A stretch of 64,000 bases of DNA, from positions 186,001 to 250,000 of the forward strand of contig NZ_FOJP01000006.1 of the NCBI RefSeq assembly GCF_900111835.1. Direction: 5' to 3'. The DNA comes from Metapseudomonas otitidis (lineage in GTDB: Bacteria > Pseudomonadota > Gammaproteobacteria > Pseudomonadales > Pseudomonadaceae). The notes below the pieces were generated by a model. The model had not been told where the DNA came from. It was given only the letters and a program-made list of their open reading frames with translations, and searched no databases. Of the stretch, positions 34,099 to 41,584 are shown in pieces. The first letter of the stretch is position 1. Every line of letters begins with the position of its first letter. Position numbers and translations under genes: made by a program.

Positions 34099-35721
34099 TC
34101 AGTGCACCTCGATGCGGTTGCGGCCTTCCGCCTTGGCCCGGTACAGGGCCATGTCGCTGCGGGACAGGGCGCCGGCGGCGGTGATGTCGTCGGCGCCCAG
34201 GGTGGTGATGCCGATGCTCACCGTCAGGGGGATGCGCTCGCCCTGGTACAGCAGTGGCACGTCTTCCAGGCGCTGCTGCAGGCGCTGGGCGAAGACCATG
34301 GCGCTGCGGTGGTCGGCGTCGTTGAGCACCACGGCGAACTCTTCGCCGCCCATGCGCCCGGCGAAGTCGACCCGGCGCATCTGCTCGCTGAGCAGGGCGG
34401 CGAAGTGGCGCAGGGCCTCGTCGCCGGCGCTGTGCCCCCAGCGGTCGTTGATGCCCTTGAAGTGGTCCAGGTCGAACATCAGCAGTGCTGCGCCGCTGTT
34501 GCCGGGCCGTTGCAGGCGGGCCAGCTGCTCTTCCAGGCGGGTCATGAAGTGCCGGCGGTTGGGCAGTTGGGTGAGGAAGTCGGTGATGGCCAGGGCCTGC
34601 AGCTCGGCCTCGATGCGCTTCTGCTCGCTGATGTCGGTGATGAAGCCGTGCCAGAGCACGCTGCCATCGCCCAGGCGCTTGGGATGGGCATTGCCCAGGC
34701 GCCAGCCCACTTCGCCGCTGGCCAGGCACACGCGGTATTCCCGGTGCCAGGGGGTGAGGGCCATGGCGGAGGTTTCCAGGGCGTTGAGGTAGCCCGGCAG
34801 GTCGTCGGGGTGGATCAGCGCGAGGATGCGTTCGCGCCCGACCTTCACCTGCTCGGGGGAGAGGCCGTAGATGTCCAGGCTGCCGGCGCTGACGTAGCGG
34901 TATTCGCCGCGGCCGTCGGGGTGGCGCAGGTACTGGAAGACCATGCCGGGGATCTCGTTGGTGAGGTCCGTCAGCAATTCGATGTTCTGTTCCAGCCGGC
35001 GGGCCATGCGCTTCATCTCGGTGATGTCGGTGGTGGTGCCGATCATCCGCAGGGCACGGCCCTGTTCGTCGCGCTCGACCACCTTGCCGCGGCTGCTGAC
35101 CCAGATGTAGCTGCCGTCCTTGCGTTGCAGGCGGTGTTCCACCTGGTAGTCGGGGGTGCGCTGCTCGAAGTGGTCGAGCATGGTGCGACGCACGTAGTCC
35201 AGGTCATCAGGATGGATGCGGCCGTAGCTGTCCTCGATGCGGTCGCTGATTTCCCCGACGGCGTAGCCGAGCATGGACTTCCAGCCCGGCGAGTAGTGGA
35301 TGCGTCCGTTGACCACGTCGCGGTCCCAGATGCCGGTGCCGCTGCCGGCCACGGCCAGGGCCAGGCGCTGCTCGTTTTCCTTGAGGGCGGTGGTCTCGTC
35401 CTGCATGCGTTGCAGGCGCTGCTGCTGGTCCAGCAACTCGGCCGCCAAGTGGGCGAAGTCGGCCAGGGCCGTGGTGTCGAGGTTGTCTGCCAGGGGGGCG
35501 GTGTCGAGCAGGATGAGGCGGGCGTCGGTGCCGGGCAGGGGCTGGTGATGAAGGGCGCGCAGCTCGGGCGATTGCCCATGGCAGGCGGCCACGACCTGTT
35601 CCGCAGGTGATCCGTCACAGGCGAGCAGGCCCTCGGCGCCCAGAAGGGCTGCCGCACGCACACGAAAAAGCCGCCGCACCAGGTGCAGCAGGGGGGTGAA
35701 GCTCGTCGCCGGGGGTGTCAC
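34099..35721 (-). CDS. PAS-domain diguanylate cyclase
   Basis: This 540-residue cytosolic protein has an N-terminal segment (about 1-105) resembling a degenerate GAF domain, a coiled coil (about 95-120), two PAS/PAC domains (about 120-250, RIHYSPGWKSMLGY; and 265-385, EYRYVSAGSLDIYGLSPEQV) and a GGDEF domain (about 390-540). The active site is GGEEF (458-462), which is competent. The inhibitory I-site RRVD (449-452) stands five residues before it, so c-di-GMP feedback inhibition is expected. There is no EAL domain or membrane segment. The start is GTG at 35721 with AGAGG upstream. The signal is unknown. Confidence 0.88.
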   Translation of the reverse strand: MTPPATSFTPLLHLVRRLFRVRAAALLGAEGLLACDGSPAEQVVAACHGQSPELRALHHQPLPGTDARLILLDTAPLADNLDTTALADFAHLAAELLDQQQRLQRMQDETTALKENEQRLALAVAGSGTGIWDRDVVNGRIHYSPGWKSMLGYAVGEISDRIEDSYGRIHPDDLDYVRRTMLDHFEQRTPDYQVEHRLQRKDGSYIWVSSRGKVVERDEQGRALRMIGTTTDITEMKRMARRLEQNIELLTDLTNEIPGMVFQYLRHPDGRGEYRYVSAGSLDIYGLSPEQVKVGRERILALIHPDDLPGYLNALETSAMALTPWHREYRVCLASGEVGWRLGNAHPKRLGDGSVLWHGFITDISEQKRIEAELQALAITDFLTQLPNRRHFMTRLEEQLARLQRPGNSGAALLMFDLDHFKGINDRWGHSAGDEALRHFAALLSEQMRRVDFAGRMGGEEFAVVLNDADHRSAMVFAQRLQQRLEDVPLLYQGERIPLTVSIGITTLGADDITAAGALSRSDMALYRAKAEGRNRIEVH

Positions 35722-35857
35722 GTAGGACCTCTGGAGCTGTATCGGTGGGTGCCATGGTTTCAGGGCGCCTGTCCATGGCGTGCCCGGCGAGCCGGGCCGG
35801 GTCGTGCAACCGGGAGCGACGTGACTGCTGTCGTCCCTTGGATGCTAGATCAATGCA

Positions 35858-35875
35858 GGCCACTGGCCAGTGGCC
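35858..35875. promoter_or_regulatory. 18-bp perfect palindrome upstream of the diguanylate cyclase gene
   Basis: GGCCACTGGCCAGTGGCC reads the same on both strands across all 18 bases. It lies 137 bases before the cyclase GTG and 79 bases after the serine acetyltransferase stop. It has no loop, so it is a poor terminator and a better operator. The binding factor is unknown. Confidence 0.4.
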
Positions 35876-35920
35876 AGGACCGGTCATTCATCGGCTGCCC
35901 GCGTGCCGTCCGTCCGGGGG

Positions 35921-35947
35921 CGCGCCGTGGCGGGGGGCCACGGCGCG
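35921..35947 (-). terminator. GC hairpin after the serine acetyltransferase gene
   Basis: CGCGCCGTGGC (35921-35931) and GCCACGGCGCG (35937-35947) form a perfect 11-base stem with a GGGGG loop, starting 7 bases downstream of the gene's stop. There is no T-run, so it would be a strong RNA stabiliser or a Rho-assisted end. Confidence 0.55.
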
Positions 35948-35953
35948 TACCGG

Positions 35954-36895
35954 TCAGGCGCCGCAATCGCTCTGCAGGCTGGCCTGGGTGATGTTGCTGT
36001 CGGCCGGCACGCTGCGGGTCAGCCAGACGTTGCCGCCAATGACCGAACCTTTACCGATGGTGATGCGCCCGAGGATGGTGGCGCCGGCGTAGATCACCAC
36101 GTCGTCCTCGACGATGGGGTGGCGGGGCTGGCCCTTCTGCAGGTTGCCCGACTCGTCCGCGGGGAAGCGCTTGGCGCCCAGGGTCACCGCCTGGTAGATG
36201 CGCACGCGCTCGCCGATGATCGCCGTTTCGCCGATCACCACGCCGGTGCCGTGGTCGATGAAGAAGCTCTTGCCGATGGTGGCGCCGGGGTGGATGTCGA
36301 TGCCGGTGGCCGAGTGGGCGATCTCGGCGATGATGCGCGCCACCAGCGGCAGGCCGTTCTTGTAGAAGTAGTGCGCCAGGCGGTGGTGGATGACCGCGTG
36401 GATGCCGGGGTAGCACAGCAGCACTTCGTCGACGCTGCGGGCGGCCGGGTCGCCCTGGAAGGCGGCCAGCACGTCGCTGTCCAGCAGGCGGCGCAGTTGC
36501 GGCAGGGCGGCGGCGAAGCCCTGGACGATGGTGATGGCCTCGCACTCGATGTCGGCGGCGCTGGTGCTGTTCTGCCGGGCGGTGTAGCCCAGCTCGCGGC
36601 GCACCTCGCCGGCCAGGGCGTTGAGCGCCACGTCCAGGGTGTGGCCGACGTAGAAGTCTTCGCTTTCTTCGCGCAGGTCCGCCGGGCCGAGGCGCATGGG
36701 GAAGAGTGCGCCGCTGATGGCTTCGATGATCTGGCCGATGGTGGTGCGCGAGGGCAGCTCGCGTCCGCCGCGATCCTGGCCGCGACCGTTGCGGCTGCGC
36801 CACTCTTCGCGGGCGCTGCGCAACTCGCTGACGATCTGGTCCAGCTGCCAGTTGACCGGGCGGCAGCCGGTGGAAACGTAGGGGAACTTGTTCAT
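35954..36895 (-). CDS. Serine O-acetyltransferase, EpsC/CysE-like
   Basis: This 313-residue enzyme should acetylate L-serine with acetyl-CoA to O-acetylserine for cysteine synthesis. A long helical N-terminal domain (1-185) is followed by a left-handed beta-helix of hexapeptide repeats: DIHPGATIGKSFFIDHGTGV, VVIGETAIIGERVRIYQAVT, IVEDDVVIYAGATILGRITI and GKGSVIGGNVWLTRSVP. His at the IDHG and nearby sites are the catalytic histidines of the family. It is longer than E. coli CysE (273) and resembles the EpsC-type transferases of pseudomonads. The ATG at 36895 fits the conserved MNKFPYVS start. Confidence 0.85.
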   Translation of the reverse strand: MNKFPYVSTGCRPVNWQLDQIVSELRSAREEWRSRNGRGQDRGGRELPSRTTIGQIIEAISGALFPMRLGPADLREESEDFYVGHTLDVALNALAGEVRRELGYTARQNSTSAADIECEAITIVQGFAAALPQLRRLLDSDVLAAFQGDPAARSVDEVLLCYPGIHAVIHHRLAHYFYKNGLPLVARIIAEIAHSATGIDIHPGATIGKSFFIDHGTGVVIGETAIIGERVRIYQAVTLGAKRFPADESGNLQKGQPRHPIVEDDVVIYAGATILGRITIGKGSVIGGNVWLTRSVPADSNITQASLQSDCGA

Positions 36896-36969
36896 GGACG
36901 ATCCTGTGAGGGCGCAAGGCAGGGCGATAGCCTTGCGCAGGAGGGCTTCGCTCGGCAAGGGGTTTGCGC

Positions 36970-37860
36970 TCAGTCGGCGGGAATCAGTCCCTGCACCTCT
37001 TCCTTGCGCTTCATGCTCGCGGTGGTGCCCACCGAGGCGAGGATGATGGCGCCGATGGCGGCCCACTGCAGCAGCGTCAGCTTTTCACCGAGGAACAGCA
37101 GCCCGGAGAGCGCCCCCAGGGCCGGCTCGATGCTCATCAGAGTGCCGAATGTCCGCGCCGGCATGCGTTGCAGGGCGTACATCTCCAGGGTGTAGGGAAT
37201 GGCCGTGGAGAGCAGCGCCACCCCCAGCGCGGTGGGGATCAGGGCCAGGTTGAGCAGGTCGGTGCCGGCATGGACCACGCCGAAGGGTGCGGCGGCGAAG
37301 GCGGCAACGATCACCCCCAGGCAGGCGCTCTGCATGCCGTGGTCCGCCCCGGCGCGCTGGCCGAAGATGATGTACAGCCCCCAGCACACGCCGGCGCCGA
37401 GCGCGTAGGCAGCGCCCAGCGGGTCGATGCCGCTGGCGTTGGCACCCACCGGCAGGAGCAGCAACAGGCCGGCCACCGCCAGGGCGATCCAGACGAAGTC
37501 CAGCAGGCGCCGCGAGGAGAAGATCGCCACCGCCAGCGGCCCGGTGAACTCCAGTGCCACCGCCACGCCCAGGGGCACCGTGCGCAGGGACATGTAGAAC
37601 AGCAGGTTCATGAAGCCCAGGGCCACGCCATAGGCCACCACGCTGCCCAGGGCGCCGGTGTTGATGCGGGCGCGCCACGGGCGCAGCACCAGGATCAGGA
37701 AGATCGCGGCGAACACCAGGCGCAGGGTGGTGGTGCCTTCGGCGCCGATGAGGGGGAACAGGCTCTTGGCCAGGGACGCGCCGCTCTGCACGGAGGTCAT
37801 GGCGATGATCAGCACGCCGACGGGCAGGAGCGTCGCGGCCAGGTTGCGGGACTGGGTCAT
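36970..37860 (-). CDS. rhtA: EamA-family amino-acid exporter, RhtA-like
   Basis: This 296-residue inner-membrane protein has about ten transmembrane helices and two EamA repeats, of the drug/metabolite transporter family. VEFTGPLAVA-type sequence (ALEFTGPLAVAIFSSRR) and LLSTAIPYTLEMYALQRMPA, then IEPALGALSGLLFLGE, match RhtA, which exports threonine and homoserine. It starts divergently from an XRE-cupin regulator with a 102-base gap, the usual layout for a regulated exporter. Downstream lies the serine acetyltransferase gene 74 bases away, so it may share the transcript. The amino acid exported is inferred. Confidence 0.78.
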   Translation of the reverse strand: MTQSRNLAATLLPVGVLIIAMTSVQSGASLAKSLFPLIGAEGTTTLRLVFAAIFLILVLRPWRARINTGALGSVVAYGVALGFMNLLFYMSLRTVPLGVAVALEFTGPLAVAIFSSRRLLDFVWIALAVAGLLLLLPVGANASGIDPLGAAYALGAGVCWGLYIIFGQRAGADHGMQSACLGVIVAAFAAAPFGVVHAGTDLLNLALIPTALGVALLSTAIPYTLEMYALQRMPARTFGTLMSIEPALGALSGLLFLGEKLTLLQWAAIGAIILASVGTTASMKRKEEVQGLIPAD

Positions 37861-37912
37861 GGTTTTCCGGATCAGGCAGGGAAGGGCGCGTGCTTGTGGT
37901 GCGCCGGGATGT

Positions 37913-37954
37913 GCAACATAATGCGCAAATTCATCTCAATGAGCAATATATTGC
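37913..37954. promoter_or_regulatory. Two tandem 12-bp operators in the rhtA/XRE divergent promoter
   Basis: GCAACATAATGC (37913-37924) and GCAATATATTGC (37943-37954) match at 10 of 12 bases, and the second is a perfect palindrome. Their starts are 30 bases apart, near three helical turns. The second contains TATATT, a possible -10 for the XRE gene. They are likely sites for the XRE-cupin regulator. Confidence 0.5.
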
Positions 37955-37962
37955 CCAAGCCC

Positions 37963-38511
37963 ATGGACCGACCCAACGTACTGGAACACGTCTCCGAGAA
38001 CGTTCGCCGTCTGCGCAAGGCGCTGGGCATGAGCCAGGATGCGCTCGCTACGGAATCCGGGGTGAGCCGGCGGATGATCGTCGGCATCGAGGCCGGGGAC
38101 GTGAACGTCAGCCTGGCGACTCTGGACCGCATTGCCGAGGCCCTGGGGGTGCTGTTCCCCGACCTGGTGCAGGCGCCGAGCCGCCCGGATCGCTCGCGCA
38201 TCGAAGCGGTGGCCTGGGTCGGCGAAGACCCGCGCAGCCGCGCCGTGCTGCTGGCCAGCGCCCCGGCGCGGCGCGAGGTGGAGCTGTGGTCCTGGGCCCT
38301 GGAGCCGGGCGAGCGCTACGCCTCGGAGGCGGATGCCGAGGGCTGGCGGGAGATGGTCTACGTCATCGAGGGGGAGCTGACGCTGGAACTGCCGGAGGGG
38401 CCGGTGACGGTCCGAGCGGGGGACTTCCATGTGTTCGCCAGCAGCCAGCCCTATGCCTACTCGAACCTGGGCACGGCGCCCCTGCGCTACCTGCGCAACG
38501 TGGTGAGCTGA
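37963..38511 (+). CDS. XRE-family regulator with C-terminal cupin domain
   Basis: This 182-residue regulator has a helix-turn-helix (about 9-65; VRRLRKALGMSQDALATES, SRRMIVGIEAGDVNVSLATL) and a cupin_2 effector domain (about 105-180; WSWALEPGERYASEADAEG, YVIEGELTLELPEG, VRAGDFHVFASSQPY). It probably represses the divergent exporter until its ligand binds. The ATG at 37963 starts the conserved sequence. ATGs at 37921 and 37939 are in frame but lie within the operators, and no ribosome site stands before any of them, so a near-leaderless mRNA is possible. Confidence 0.8.
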   Translation: MDRPNVLEHVSENVRRLRKALGMSQDALATESGVSRRMIVGIEAGDVNVSLATLDRIAEALGVLFPDLVQAPSRPDRSRIEAVAWVGEDPRSRAVLLASAPARREVELWSWALEPGERYASEADAEGWREMVYVIEGELTLELPEGPVTVRAGDFHVFASSQPYAYSNLGTAPLRYLRNVVS

Positions 38512-38517
38512 GCCTGT

Positions 38518-38820
38518 TCAGGCCTGCTCGGGCGCCTCGTCCTCGTCTTCTTCATCGTCGTCATTGCTGCCGCTGAAGGCCTCCATGCACACCAGGTGGT
38601 GCTCGCCCTGGTCGCTGTCGATCCGCCAGCTGCCATCGGCTTCGGCGCGGGCCTGCTGCACCTGCTCGGCACTGAATTGCCAGACGCGACGGTCGCGGCC
38701 GTCGATGCATTCGATGCGCAGGGCTCCGTCGACCAGGTCGAATTGCCAGGCATGCAGGCCGTCGATCTCCAGCATGTCGCTGTTGCCGAGGGTGTCGAGG
38801 AGGGTGGTCGGTTCGCTCAT
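38518..38820 (-). CDS. Small acidic protein of unknown function
   Basis: This 100-residue cytosolic protein begins MSEPTTLLDTLGNSDMLEID and has a compact core with a repeated W-x-F/F-D pattern (HAWQFDLVDGALRIECIDGRD, VWQFSAEQVQQAR, SWRIDSDQGEHHLV). It ends in a very acidic, probably disordered tail of about 15 residues (NDDDEEDEDEAPEQA). The ATG at 38820 gives this compact form. The longer open frame upstream is not conserved-looking. I recall similar unassigned proteins in pseudomonads but cannot give a function. Confidence 0.65.
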   Translation of the reverse strand: MSEPTTLLDTLGNSDMLEIDGLHAWQFDLVDGALRIECIDGRDRRVWQFSAEQVQQARAEADGSWRIDSDQGEHHLVCMEAFSGSNDDDEEDEDEAPEQA

Positions 38821-38888
38821 GGTGCGGCTCGGGTGCTGTGAAAAGGCCGCGATGATAGAGCACGCCCGTCGCCAGGGCGACCCTGGGC

Positions 38889-39212
38889 TCAGGGCGTGCC
38901 GCTGCCCACCAGGCGATCGGCTTCGCTGATGTAGGCGTTGCCGGTCTTGCGGGCGTACAGGCACAGCTCGTTGCCGCTGCGCCCTTTCATGTGCGGCTGG
39001 GGGTAGCGCCCGGTGATCATCAGCGCGGTGAGGCCGAGGCGATCGTCGAACACCACGGTCTGGCCGGCGGGCTTTGCATCCTTGAGTTTGCTGACGGCGG
39101 TGCAGGCCGCCAGCACGCGGCGGTCGTGCTGTTTCCAGGCATCGTCGCTGGACGCCAGGGCGTTGCCGGCGCAGCACAGCAGGGTGATCAGAAGGCAGGG
39201 GGTGCGGCTCAC
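38889..39212 (-). CDS. Small exported protein of unknown function
   Basis: This 107-residue protein has a signal peptide (about 1-22, CLLITLLCCAGNALAS) and a mature part with two cysteines (AACTAVSK and LCLYARK) and GYRYP-like content around GLTALMITGRYPQPHMKG. The GTG at 39212 is chosen because GGAG stands 11 bases upstream and it begins the signal peptide. An earlier GTG/ATG at 39248 would add 12 polar residues before it. No family recognised. It sits alone, 69 bases after the acidic-protein gene. Confidence 0.6.
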   Translation of the reverse strand: MSRTPCLLITLLCCAGNALASSDDAWKQHDRRVLAACTAVSKLKDAKPAGQTVVFDDRLGLTALMITGRYPQPHMKGRSGNELCLYARKTGNAYISEADRLVGSGTP

Positions 39213-39349
39213 GGAGGTTCTCCAGGGTGAAGGCCAGGCACCGCCCATTCCGTGACAGGCCGCTTGTCGGCCTGCCGCGTCGGGAATGGAGGGTGCGTAC
39301 AGCTCCTAGACCACGGCCGTCTGGATTGGTTTGGGCCGGATCACGCCGT

Positions 39350-39886
39350 TCAGCGGCCACCGAGCATGCTGCCGAGCACGCCGTCGCGACGGACCAGGCC
39401 GTGGAACAGCGCGGCGCCCAGGTGCGCCAGGACGCAGGCCAGCAACAGGTAGGCGAGCCAGCGGTGGGCGCTGCGCAGCACCGCGTAGAGCTGGGCGTCG
39501 TGCGGGGCGATGGCCGGCAACTGCAGGGCGCTGCCCAGCTGCACCGGGTAGCCGCCGGCGGAGAGCATGCCCCAGCCCACCAGGGGCATGGCCAGCATCA
39601 GGCCGTAGAGCAGCACATGGGAGGCATGGGCCAGGCGTTGCTGCCAGGCCGGCATGTCGGTCGGCAGTGGCGGCGCCGGCCGGCGCAGGCGTACGCCCAG
39701 CCTCAGCACGGCGAGCACCAGCAGGGCGACACCCAGCGGTTTGTGCACGGCCACCAGGGTGGTGTGCCAGGGGCTGAGCTCCACCACCATGCCGGCACCG
39801 ATGAACAGCATGGCCAGGATCAGGATCGCCATCAGCCAGTGCAGCAGGCGGGCGAGCGGGGTGAAGACGGGGCGGGTGGAATTCAT
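39350..39886 (-). CDS. Cytochrome b561 family protein
   Basis: This 178-residue inner-membrane diheme b-type cytochrome has four transmembrane helices with paired histidines: LARLLHWLMAIL, LVAVHKPLGVAL, LAHASHVLLYGLML and SAHRWLAYLLLA. Its start overlaps the stop of the catalase-like gene (ATGA), so they form one unit. It probably passes electrons from the quinone pool to a periplasmic partner, here most likely the peroxidase. The unit lies beside an ECF sigma factor whose promoter motif stands before the peroxidase gene, which suggests a role in oxidant stress. Confidence 0.85.
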   Translation of the reverse strand: MNSTRPVFTPLARLLHWLMAILILAMLFIGAGMVVELSPWHTTLVAVHKPLGVALLVLAVLRLGVRLRRPAPPLPTDMPAWQQRLAHASHVLLYGLMLAMPLVGWGMLSAGGYPVQLGSALQLPAIAPHDAQLYAVLRSAHRWLAYLLLACVLAHLGAALFHGLVRRDGVLGSMLGGR

Positions 39887-40941
39887 GGCTGGGCTCCGGG
39901 GCGAGGGGCGGGGGCGCCTTCGTGGGTGCGGCGGTTGAAGGACACGGCGTAGGCGGCCGAGCGGGCGGCGAGGATCGGGTCGGCCGAGGGCTCGATGCCG
40001 TCGGGCAGCACCAGCGGGTCGAAGTTGATGTCGCGGCAGTCTCCTCGGTCCTCGGGCTGGGCGCGGTCGATCACCAGGGTGCCGGCCTCCACCTGCTGGC
40101 GCTCGGCGGGCCAGGCGCGGGACGGGTCGTCCACCGGGTCGCCGTCCTCGGCCAGGGTCAGCACCAGGTGCCAGCGCAGCGGGCCCTGGGCCAGGCGGCG
40201 GTGGAGGTCGTGGGCGAGGAAGTCCGGGTCGTCCACCTGGGCGTCCAGGGGTTCGTAGGGCGCTTCCGGCACCATCGCCCAGCGCACGTAGCGGGGCTGG
40301 CCCTCGGTGTTCACCAGGCGGAAGGCATTGAGGCCGTGGTAGCGGGCGTTGGCGAAGCTGTTGGACGGCTTGTTGGTCTGGGCCCACTGGCGGAAGGCCG
40401 CGCTCTCCGGGTGGGCGTCGAAGAAGGCCTGCACCTTCGCCGGGTCCGGCTTGCCGGTGGCCGGATCGGGGGCCGAGGCGAGCACCTGCTCGAAGAAGGC
40501 CTCCACCGTGCCCACCGCCAGCACCGCCGGGGTGTTCATCCCGGTGCGCCACTCCTGGCCGTCGGCGCTGCGCAGGCGCAGGGCCAGGCTGCGCACCGGC
40601 ACGCTGGCATCGGCGGCGAAGGGGTTGCTGCCGCCGATGGCCAGGCGCCCGGTCACCGGGATGTCGCCCGGGGCGAAGACCTGGGCGCGGGAATAAGCGG
40701 CAGCCGCGCCGCTGGACTGGAACTGGCCGCTGATGCACAGGCCCTTCGCGTGGTTCTTGCGGTAGCCGGGGTAGTGGCCGGCGTTGGCTTCGAAGGTGTC
40801 GATGATGCGCTGCGGCGTGAGGCGCTGCGGGCCGATCCAGCCGGCAGTCCAGGCGAAGGCGCCGGCCAGCCCGGCGACCGCCAGGCCGATCAGCGAGAGC
40901 CGGCCGGCGAGCTGGGCGCGGCTGAGGGGGGAAGGGGTCAT
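39883..40941 (-). CDS. Catalase-family peroxidase, SrpA-like, membrane-anchored
   Basis: This 352-residue heme protein of the small catalase-related (SrpA/KatE-core) family has a hydrophobic N-terminal anchor (about 14-34) followed by the catalase-like core: YPGYRKNHAKGLCISGQF with distal His64, then GNPFAADASVPVRSLALRLR-like sequence and SNSFANARYHGLNAF. It is much shorter than true catalases (about 480 or more), so peroxidase activity in the periplasm is more likely than catalase activity. The ATG at 40941 is preceded by a divergent gap with an ECF-type promoter. It overlaps the cytochrome b561 gene. Confidence 0.85.
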   Translation of the reverse strand: MTPSPLSRAQLAGRLSLIGLAVAGLAGAFAWTAGWIGPQRLTPQRIIDTFEANAGHYPGYRKNHAKGLCISGQFQSSGAAAAYSRAQVFAPGDIPVTGRLAIGGSNPFAADASVPVRSLALRLRSADGQEWRTGMNTPAVLAVGTVEAFFEQVLASAPDPATGKPDPAKVQAFFDAHPESAAFRQWAQTNKPSNSFANARYHGLNAFRLVNTEGQPRYVRWAMVPEAPYEPLDAQVDDPDFLAHDLHRRLAQGPLRWHLVLTLAEDGDPVDDPSRAWPAERQQVEAGTLVIDRAQPEDRGDCRDINFDPLVLPDGIEPSADPILAARSAAYAVSFNRRTHEGAPAPRPGAQP

Positions 40942-40976
40942 GGATGGCTCCTCTGGCCAGGTCATTGAGCCGGTGG

Positions 40977-41001
40977 GACGTACGAGCGGAGGATTTATTC
41001 C
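40977..41001 (-). promoter_or_regulatory. ECF-type promoter of the peroxidase-cytochrome operon
   Basis: On the minus strand GGAATAA (40995-41001) and CGTC (40977-40980) are separated by 14 bases, as in ECF sigma promoters. The site lies 36 bases before the peroxidase ATG. It matches the opposite promoter base for base in both elements and in spacing. Confidence 0.7.
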
Positions 41002-41009
41002 CGCCGGCT

Positions 41010-41034
41010 GGAATAAAGTTGCGGCTGGGGCGTC
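41010..41034 (+). promoter_or_regulatory. ECF-type promoter of the sigma factor gene (autoregulation)
   Basis: GGAATAA (41010-41016), 14 bases, then CGTC (41031-41034), 37 bases before the sigma factor ATG at 41072. The identical form of the divergent promoter implies that this sigma factor drives both itself and the peroxidase operon. Confidence 0.7.
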
Positions 41035-41071
41035 TTCCTCCACAGCATCCTTGCCCCGAGCCCCGTTCCCC

Positions 41072-41584
41072 ATGCATGACATCGATGACGACGAACTTCG
41101 CGAACTGCTGCAGCGCCTGCGCCGTTTCGCCCTCTGGCTGACCCGCGAGCCCGCCAGTGCCGATGACCTGGTGCAGGCCACGGTGGAGCGCGCCCTGGGC
41201 GATCGCCAGGGGCCGCGCCAGGCCGAGAGCCTGCGGGCCTGGCTGTTCGCCATCCTCTACCGCAAGTTCCTCGACGGGCAGCGGCGTGCTCGGCGCTACG
41301 CCAAGGTGCTGGGCTTCTTCGGCCTGGCCGGTGCCGACGAGACCCCGTCGCTGGAGGCGCAGGTGGAGGCACGCTCGACCCTCGACGCTTTCGCCCGCCT
41401 GCCGGCCGAGCAGCGCGCGCTGCTGGTGCTGGTGGGGGTGGAGGGGCTCAGCTACAAGGAGGCCGCCGAGGCCCTGGATCTGCCCATCGGCACCGTCATG
41501 TCCCGCCTCTCCCGCGCGCGCAAGGCCCTGCGCGCGCTGGCCGAGGGCGAAATCGCATCCCCTTCGTTGCGGATACTCAAATGA
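41072..41584 (+). CDS. ECF-family RNA polymerase sigma factor
   Basis: This 170-residue extracytoplasmic-function sigma factor has region 2 (about 10-75; LWLTREPASADDLVQATVERAL, LRAWLFAILYRKFLD) and region 4 (about 108-160; LPAEQRALLVLVGVEGLSYKEAAEALDLPIGTVMSRLSRA). The RsmJ-type helix-turn-helix of region 4 is intact. The ATG at 41072 begins the conserved sequence. It overlaps the anti-sigma gene by four bases (ATGA), so it is held inactive until a signal, and it faces the peroxidase-cytochrome b561 operon. Oxidant or membrane stress is the likely signal. Confidence 0.9.
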   Translation: MHDIDDDELRELLQRLRRFALWLTREPASADDLVQATVERALGDRQGPRQAESLRAWLFAILYRKFLDGQRRARRYAKVLGFFGLAGADETPSLEAQVEARSTLDAFARLPAEQRALLVLVGVEGLSYKEAAEALDLPIGTVMSRLSRARKALRALAEGEIASPSLRILK

